The notes under the pieces: model-generated | What the model saw: only the letters and a program-made list of their open reading frames with translations | What the model was told of the DNA's origin: nothing | Database searches by the model: none | From: Elusimicrobia bacterium RIFCSPHIGHO2_02_FULL_57_9 | GTDB taxonomy: Bacteria; Elusimicrobiota; Elusimicrobia; UBA1565; UBA9628 | Direction: 5' to 3' | NCBI GenBank assembly: GCA_001800015.1 | Contig: MGUO01000024.1 | Span: 19,719 to 29,662 of the forward strand | Length of the DNA: 9,944 nucleotides | Shown here: positions 5,744-9,944 of the stretch, one piece after another | How the letters are laid out: each line of letters begins with the position of its first letter | How positions within the stretch are numbered: the first letter of the stretch is position 1 | Position numbers and translations under genes: made by a program

Positions 5744-7440
5744 TGTTTAACGCTGCCTCCTATCTGGTTTGGATGATTCCGGCCCTGGCCGGACTTATTT
5801 TCATTTATTTCTTCGGCAGCCGGCGCCGCAAGGCCATCGCCGCCCTTATGGGCCAGCCGCAAACACTCTTGCGGCTGATACCGCAAGAATCACGGGGGCT
5901 GAAAAACAAACTGCAGGCCTGCGCCCTTGTTTTTATTTTCATCGCCCTGGCGGGGCCGCAATGGGGGGTGGAGCTGGTCTCAACACAGGGCAGGGCTCAT
6001 CAAATTCTCGTGGCTGTGGACGTTTCGCTGTCTATGTTGGCCGAAGATGTCAAGCCGAAGCGCCTGGAAAAGGCCAAGGAGGAACTCTCCCTGCTTTTGG
6101 AGCAGCTTAAGGGCAGCCGCGTCGGCGTCATGGCTTTTGCCGGCGAGGCGGCGATTTTGTGCCCCTTGACCACCGACATCGATGCCGCCAGGCAAATTCT
6201 GCGCGCTTTGCAGCCCGAAGCCGTAGGAGTTCCTGGAAGCGCGGTGGGTAACGCCATCAAGGCCGCCTCCGACGCCTTGAGGGTTTATCCCGGCGCCAAG
6301 TCTTTAGTCCTGCTGACCGACGGCGAAGATCTTGCCGGACGGTTCGCAGGCAAGGATAAGCCTCTGGACGCGGCGCGGGAAGCGGCCGGCGAAGGCATCC
6401 GGATATTCACCGTGGGGATCGGTACGCCCGAGGGTGAACCGATTCCGCTGCGGGACGATTCCGGAAATTTAACCGGGTATAAAAAAGACCGCAAGGGAAA
6501 TACGATTGTCAGCCGTTTGGATGAGCGCTCCTTAACCGAAATAGCCAAGCGGGGCGACGGCGCCTACTTCCGCCTCAGTCCCTCGCACAACGAGGCGGGG
6601 GAAATCGCCGATCGCATTCGTCAGACGGAGAGGGGGGAAGGCTTGGCCTCAAGCGCCAATATATATAAAAATCGTTTTATGCTTCCTCTGGCCCTGGCCT
6701 TCATGCTCCTTTTGATTGAATTCGCCATACCCGAAAGCCGGCGGCGGCAACGCCTTGGCGGCGTGGCGTACTTGCTTCTGTCGCTCGGCGCCGCCTCCCC
6801 GCTTCAGGCGGCCAGCGCGGAATCTGCCTTGCGGCGAGGAAACAAGCTTTACGGCCGCGAGGAATATGTTCCCGCTCTCACGGAATACGAGAAAGCGGGG
6901 CGCAAAAAACCCAAAGACGGGCGCCCCCTGTTTAACGCAGGAGATGCGCTATACCGCCTGGAGCAGCATGAAAAGGCCGCTTCGGCCTTTTCAGCCGTGG
7001 CGAAGTCCCGGGCTCCGGTCGCCCTGCGCGCCGATGCTTATTACAATTTAGGAAACATCCATTATCAAAACGGACAACTGCGCGAGGCGATCGAAAATTA
7101 CCGCAAGGCCCTAAGCCTCAAGCCCGGCGACCCCGAGGCGCAGCATAACCTGGCCGTAGCCCTGCGTCGGCAGAAAAATCCGCCGCCTCCAAGAAAGGAT
7201 CAGGATAAAAAGGACAAGAAAAAACCGCAGGGCCAGAAAGATAAGCCGCGGCCTCAGGACCAAAAAGATTCATCTCAGAAACAACCGCCGTCCTCGCAGC
7301 CTAAAACGCGGCCTCAGGACCAAATATCGAAAGAGGACGCCGAGCGCATCATGCGCGCGGTTTCAGAAAAGGAAAAAGCGCAGCAGAAGCAGCTCCAGAA
7401 ACAGCAGCCCCGGCGCCCTGAGGTTGAGGAGGATTGGTAA
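5743..7440 (+). CDS. batB-batC: BatB-BatC fusion: membrane VWA protein plus TPR domain
   Basis: A 565-residue protein from ATG 5743. The N-terminal part is BatB: membrane segments at about 6-24 and 58-73 around a basic loop, a VWA domain at about 87-295, and a third segment at about 311-327. The metal site has DVSLS (D93, S95, S97) and Asp193 in LLTDGED; Ser166 in PGSAVG stands where BatA has Thr. After a basic stretch (ESRRRQR) comes a fourth hydrophobic segment (about 339-354) ending in a signal-peptidase-like S-P-L-Q-A-A. Then come BatC-type tetratricopeptide repeats at about 361-392, 394-427 and 430-463, a Lys/Gln/Pro/Asp-rich linker (477-527), and a helical end finishing in P-E-V-E-E-D-W, typical of BatC. 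batB and batC are usually separate adjacent genes. It overlaps batA and batD by TAATG. No frameshift is needed for the fusion. Confidence 0.93.
   Translation: MFNAASYLVWMIPALAGLIFIYFFGSRRRKAIAALMGQPQTLLRLIPQESRGLKNKLQACALVFIFIALAGPQWGVELVSTQGRAHQILVAVDVSLSMLAEDVKPKRLEKAKEELSLLLEQLKGSRVGVMAFAGEAAILCPLTTDIDAARQILRALQPEAVGVPGSAVGNAIKAASDALRVYPGAKSLVLLTDGEDLAGRFAGKDKPLDAAREAAGEGIRIFTVGIGTPEGEPIPLRDDSGNLTGYKKDRKGNTIVSRLDERSLTEIAKRGDGAYFRLSPSHNEAGEIADRIRQTERGEGLASSANIYKNRFMLPLALAFMLLLIEFAIPESRRRQRLGGVAYLLLSLGAASPLQAASAESALRRGNKLYGREEYVPALTEYEKAGRKKPKDGRPLFNAGDALYRLEQHEKAASAFSAVAKSRAPVALRADAYYNLGNIHYQNGQLREAIENYRKALSLKPGDPEAQHNLAVALRRQKNPPPPRKDQDKKDKKKPQGQKDKPRPQDQKDSSQKQPPSSQPKTRPQDQISKEDAERIMRAVSEKEKAQQKQLQKQQPRRPEVEEDW
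7247..7324 (+). repeat. Direct repeat pair in the BatC linker (2 x 18 bases)
   Basis: The 18-base sequence CGCGGCCTCAGGACCAAA occurs at 7247-7264 and again at 7307-7324, exactly 60 bases (20 codons) apart. Both copies are read in the same frame and encode R-P-Q-D-Q. It lies in the low-complexity linker and probably reflects local duplication or slippage. Confidence 0.85.
7427..7432 (+). promoter_or_regulatory. Perfect Shine-Dalgarno for batD
   Basis: AGGAGG in the last codons of the BatB-BatC gene lies 7 bases before ATG 7440. The in-frame TTG at 7434 is too close to it to be used, so 7440 is the start. Confidence 0.8.
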
Positions 7441-9338
7441 TGTTTTTTAAAATTTTTGCTCGCAAAGCGGGCAAAAATCGCGCGCTCAAGGCGCGCAAGA
7501 AATTGCCGCTGTTGACTCTTTGCGCTTTATTTATAGTCGCCGCGCCGGCTTGCGCCCAAATCTCCATCCATTCCAGCGTCGATAAAACCTCGGTCGCCTT
7601 AAACGACCAGATCGCGCTCACCGTCACGGTCTCGGGCTCGGAGGCCTCTTTGCCCGAGCCGCAAATGCCCTCTCTTCCCAATTTCAGCGTCTATTCCTCC
7701 GGGCGCAATCAAAGCATTTCTTTCGTTAACGGCCGGGTTTCAAGCTCGATTGTCCATACCTATGTTCTCGAGCCGCGCTTCGTCGGCAAAGGCATCATCG
7801 GGCCGATCACGCTCTCGGGAACCAACGCGCAAACCGCCGCGATAGAAATCCAAGTCGTTAAACCCGACGGCAGCAATCCCCAAACCGCCGCAGGCTCGCC
7901 GCAGCGCCCGCAGCCGCGAATCGGGGCCGAAGCTCCAAATCCCGGGGGCCGGGGCCCCGACCTCTTCGTAAAGGCCTCTCTGGATAAGCCAAAGGCCTTC
8001 GTTAACGAACAAGTCACCCTTTCCATTAAATTCTTCACGGCCGTCAATCTGCTCGGCAATCCGCAATACTTCCCGCCCAAAATATCGGGTTTTCTGGCCG
8101 AGGATTTGCCGCCGGTGCGCCAAGGCAACACCACGCTTAACGGCCGCGTTTACTACGTTTCCGAGGTAAAGACCGCGCTGTTTGCCGCGCAATCAGGCAA
8201 GCTTAAAATCGGGCCGGCCTCGGTCCATGCCCAAATCCAGAAGGATGTACGCATCGATCCCTTCGCCTCCGATTTCTTCGACAGGTTTTTTGCTTCGGGC
8301 ATGATCGCCCCTCAAACGCGCGAGCTTAATTCCGAGCCGCTTCTTTTGACGGCCGAGCCCCTGCCGGAAGGCAAGCCCGAGGGATTCTCCGGCTCGGTGG
8401 GGCATTTTAGCATCTCGGCGGCGGTGGATAAGACGAAAGCCAGGGTCGGCGACGCCGTCAACCTAAGCGTGAGCGTGCAGGGAACCGGCAACCTCAAGGC
8501 CATAGGCGATCCGCGCATGCCGGCTTTGGATTCATTCCGAGTCTACGACACCGTCGGTTCTCTGAATTTCGACAAGAAAAACGACCGCGTGCAGGGCTCG
8601 AAGGTGTTCAAAACCGTTTTAGTGCCGCGTGTTTCCGGGGACTTAATCATCCCGCCTATCACATTCCCTTATTTTGATCCGCAGCGCCGGGCTTATACGA
8701 CGGCGTCAACGCTTCCCTTGCGCCTCAAAGTCGAGCCAGGCGCGCCGGGCTCAGCCCCGGCCGTTGGGTTCGATTCCGCCGGCAATGTGCCGCAGCAATT
8801 GCGGGCCGTTTCGGAGGATATCCGCTATTTGAAGGCCGGCCAAAGCAAGGGCCGGCTTACGCGCGCTCTGGAGTTCAGCGCCGAAGCCCGCTTTCCACAC
8901 ATCATCCCTTTTCTGATTTTTTCGTGCTTTCTGGCCGTAACCAAATATCGCCAGATGGAGAATGCCAACCCGCTTAGATCGCGCTCAAGCAGGGCTTGGA
9001 AAACCGCCGCCCGCCGCATTCAAGAAGCCCGGCAGGCCATGAGTTCCGATCCGCAACGCGCTTGCGGGCTGATGAGCGAGGCTTTCTGCGGCTACCTGGC
9101 AGATCGCTTGGGCCAGAGCGCCGCGGGACTGACCTGGCGCCGGACTCAAGAACTGCTGCGCGCGCCTCAAACCCGAATCAGCCCGGATTTATTGGAGCGC
9201 GTCCGCTCGGTTTGGGAGAAATTAGACGGACATCGCTTCGCGCCAGGCGCTGGACGCGCTATAGGAGAATCCATTAGCGCCCAGGTGCCAATCCTGAAAG
9301 CGCTCTTAGAAGATCTGGAAAAGGAGTGGCGCCGATGA
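7440..9338 (+). CDS. batD: BatD, oxygen-tolerance family membrane protein
   Basis: A 632-residue protein from the ATG of a TAATG overlap, behind AGGAGG. The N-terminus is an unusually long basic leader (residues 1-21, with about nine Lys/Arg), followed by a hydrophobic core and a likely signal-peptidase site A-C-A before Q40. Residues 40-140 contain the family's first beta domain (S-V-D-K-T-S-V-A-L-N-D-Q). A Pro/Gly-rich linker (about 142-174) separates it from a second (175-310, starting V-K-A-S-L-D-K-P-K-A-F-V-N-E-Q) and a third (about 320-432, S-A-A-V-D-K-T-K-A-R-V-G-D-A-V). A membrane segment spans about 485-503, then a helical cytoplasmic tail (515-632). The beta domains resemble one another and are probably Ig-like protein-binding modules. 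BatD is the likely extracytoplasmic partner of BatA and BatB. Its stop overlaps batE as ATGA. Confidence 0.93.
   Translation: MFFKIFARKAGKNRALKARKKLPLLTLCALFIVAAPACAQISIHSSVDKTSVALNDQIALTVTVSGSEASLPEPQMPSLPNFSVYSSGRNQSISFVNGRVSSSIVHTYVLEPRFVGKGIIGPITLSGTNAQTAAIEIQVVKPDGSNPQTAAGSPQRPQPRIGAEAPNPGGRGPDLFVKASLDKPKAFVNEQVTLSIKFFTAVNLLGNPQYFPPKISGFLAEDLPPVRQGNTTLNGRVYYVSEVKTALFAAQSGKLKIGPASVHAQIQKDVRIDPFASDFFDRFFASGMIAPQTRELNSEPLLLTAEPLPEGKPEGFSGSVGHFSISAAVDKTKARVGDAVNLSVSVQGTGNLKAIGDPRMPALDSFRVYDTVGSLNFDKKNDRVQGSKVFKTVLVPRVSGDLIIPPITFPYFDPQRRAYTTASTLPLRLKVEPGAPGSAPAVGFDSAGNVPQQLRAVSEDIRYLKAGQSKGRLTRALEFSAEARFPHIIPFLIFSCFLAVTKYRQMENANPLRSRSSRAWKTAARRIQEARQAMSSDPQRACGLMSEAFCGYLADRLGQSAAGLTWRRTQELLRAPQTRISPDLLERVRSVWEKLDGHRFAPGAGRAIGESISAQVPILKALLEDLEKEWRR
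7452..7478 (+). other. Predicted RNA hairpin in the batD leader codons
   Basis: TTTTTGCTCGC (7453-7463) pairs with GCGGGCAAAAA (7467-7477) around a three-base AAA loop. This gives 11 pairs with one T-G wobble, extended to 12 by A7452-T7478. It begins 12 bases after the batD start codon. There is no T tract after the stem, so it is not a classic terminator. Confidence 0.55.
7480..7496 (+). other. Second predicted RNA hairpin next to the first
   Basis: GCGCGC at 7480-7485 and 7491-7496 can form a 6-pair stem around the loop TCAAG. It starts two bases after the preceding hairpin. GCGCGC is also self-complementary, so chance is quite possible in a GC-rich coding sequence. Confidence 0.4.
9321..9326 (+). 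promoter_or_regulatory. Ribosome binding site for batE
   Basis: AAGGAG inside the batD end lies 8 bases before ATG 9335, supporting the ATGA overlap start. Confidence 0.65.
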
Positions 9339-9944
9339 GCTGGCTCATCCTATCCTTATTTTTGGGCTGCTCCGCCTCTTTCGGCCAGCCGGGCGCGGAA
9401 ACGCAAAAGAAATACGACGGAGGGGATTATAACGGGGCGGCGGGGGATTACTCCTTGCAAATCCAGAAGCAACCCCTCAACGCCTCTCTCCATTACAATC
9501 TCGGCAACGCCGAGCTTCGAGCCGGCCGGCTGGGACTGGCGATCGCCTCATACCAGCGGGCCTTCGATATTCTTCCGCGCGACAGCGACATCCGCTATAA
9601 TCTGAACTTCGCCTTGAAGCGCGCCGGTGAGGAGTTGGTTGCTCCGGGCGTGCCGCCGCCGTTGTTCACGATATTTTATTTGATGAGCGAACGCGAGCTG
9701 GCCGGCCTGCACTGGCTGGCCTGTTGGGCCGTGCTTTTGCTGGCCAGCTTCTTTCTTGTAAGACGGCAGCGGGGAGGGCTGGTATTGACCAGCCTGATCT
9801 TGTGGGCCTGTTTCGGGGGCTGGTGGCTGGCGCGATCAAGCTTGGAGCCCTCCGAGCGGGGGGTGATCATACGCCCGACCGCGGAGATCCGCAGCGGACC
9901 GGGACAGAATTTCAGCGTCGGCTTCACGGCTCCCGGAGGCCGCC
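9335..9944 (+). CDS. batE: BatE, TPR and SH3-domain membrane protein, 3' partial
   Basis: The frame is open from ATG 9335 to the window edge, giving 203 residues; the stop lies outside. Residues 1-17 look like a short signal peptide without a basic N-terminus (M-S-W-L-I-L-S-L-F-L-G). Two TPR-type repeats follow (about 24-57 and 52-92, with LHYNLGNAELRAG and IRYNLNFALKRAG). Two membrane segments lie at about 122-142 and 149-166, separated by the basic R-R-Q-R-G-G. From about 176 an SH3-like domain begins (V-I-I-R-P-T-A-E-I-R-S-G-P-G), typical of bacterial SH3 modules at the end of BatE. The layout puts both the TPR and SH3 parts outside the cytoplasm. BatE closes most Bat operons; it probably scaffolds BatD, BatC and envelope ligands (inference). 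The start is supported by AAGGAG and the ATGA overlap with batD. Confidence 0.9.
   Translation, partial: MSWLILSLFLGCSASFGQPGAETQKKYDGGDYNGAAGDYSLQIQKQPLNASLHYNLGNAELRAGRLGLAIASYQRAFDILPRDSDIRYNLNFALKRAGEELVAPGVPPPLFTIFYLMSERELAGLHWLACWAVLLLASFFLVRRQRGGLVLTSLILWACFGGWWLARSSLEPSERGVIIRPTAEIRSGPGQNFSVGFTAPGGR

Noticed and set aside
6730..6840. BatB-BatC junction as a sequencing frameshift or lost stop
   Set aside because: The frame is continuous, the junction has sensible topology and codon use, and no stop-plus-start remnant with a ribosome site is visible; read evidence was not available.
7452..7478. The batD hairpin as an intrinsic terminator
   Set aside because: No run of T follows the stem on the plus strand, and the downstream genes are tightly coupled to those upstream.
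7740..8192. Minus-strand open frame of 150 codons opposite batD
   Set aside because: Overlaps conserved BatD beta domains and shows no family signature.
9335..9376. BatE as a lipoprotein through Cys12
   Set aside because: The preceding residues F-L-G do not match a normal lipobox and the N-terminus has no basic residue; an ordinary signal peptide cut after S-F-G is more likely.

Overview
The window is a gene-dense, entirely plus-strand stretch with no gap longer than about 20 bases between genes. It is best read as one long operon carrying a complete Bat (Bacteroides aerotolerance) / MoxR-VWA locus. Signal peptides, periplasmic-type BatD and TPR domains and moderately high GC point to a Gram-negative, probably deep-branching, environmental bacterium. 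Elusimicrobiota, Omnitrophota, Desulfobacterota or a similar group would fit, but nothing in the sequence fixes the phylum, so this is a weak inference.

Layout: (1) bases 1-662, the 3' part of a class II glutamine amidotransferase-like protein (YafJ/EgtC type), cut by the window edge; (2) 659-1273 and 1291-1917, two small membrane-anchored HEAT-repeat proteins that align to each other almost without gaps and look like a tandem duplication; (3) 1930-2919, MoxR-family AAA+ ATPase; (4) 2938-3822, DUF58 protein with a VWA-like fold; (5) 3819-4751, an exported or anchored BatD-like/DUF4381-like protein starting at TTG behind a perfect AGGAGG; (6) 4748-5743, BatA (membrane VWA protein); (7) 5743-7440, a BatB-BatC fusion (membrane VWA protein followed by a TPR domain); (8) 7440-9338, BatD; (9) 9335 to the window end, BatE (TPR, two membrane segments, start of an SH3-like domain), cut by the window edge.

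How they work together (family knowledge plus inference): the MoxR ATPase is expected to act as a cytoplasmic chaperone-like motor on VWA proteins. DUF58 is the soluble VWA partner. BatA and BatB present MIDAS-bearing VWA domains at the membrane. BatD and the BatC and BatE TPR domains provide extracytoplasmic protein-protein surfaces. Six of nine gene junctions overlap (GTGA, TTGA, ATGA, TAATG, TAATG, ATGA), which implies translational coupling and fixed stoichiometry.

Most of the locus is canonical. The parts not explained by the standard Bat operon are the paralogous HEAT-repeat pair placed directly before moxR, the BatB-BatC fusion that keeps an internal signal-peptide-like segment, and two adjacent RNA hairpins at the 5' end of batD. 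I saw no tRNA, rRNA, CRISPR array, insertion sequence, clear promoter or intrinsic terminator.
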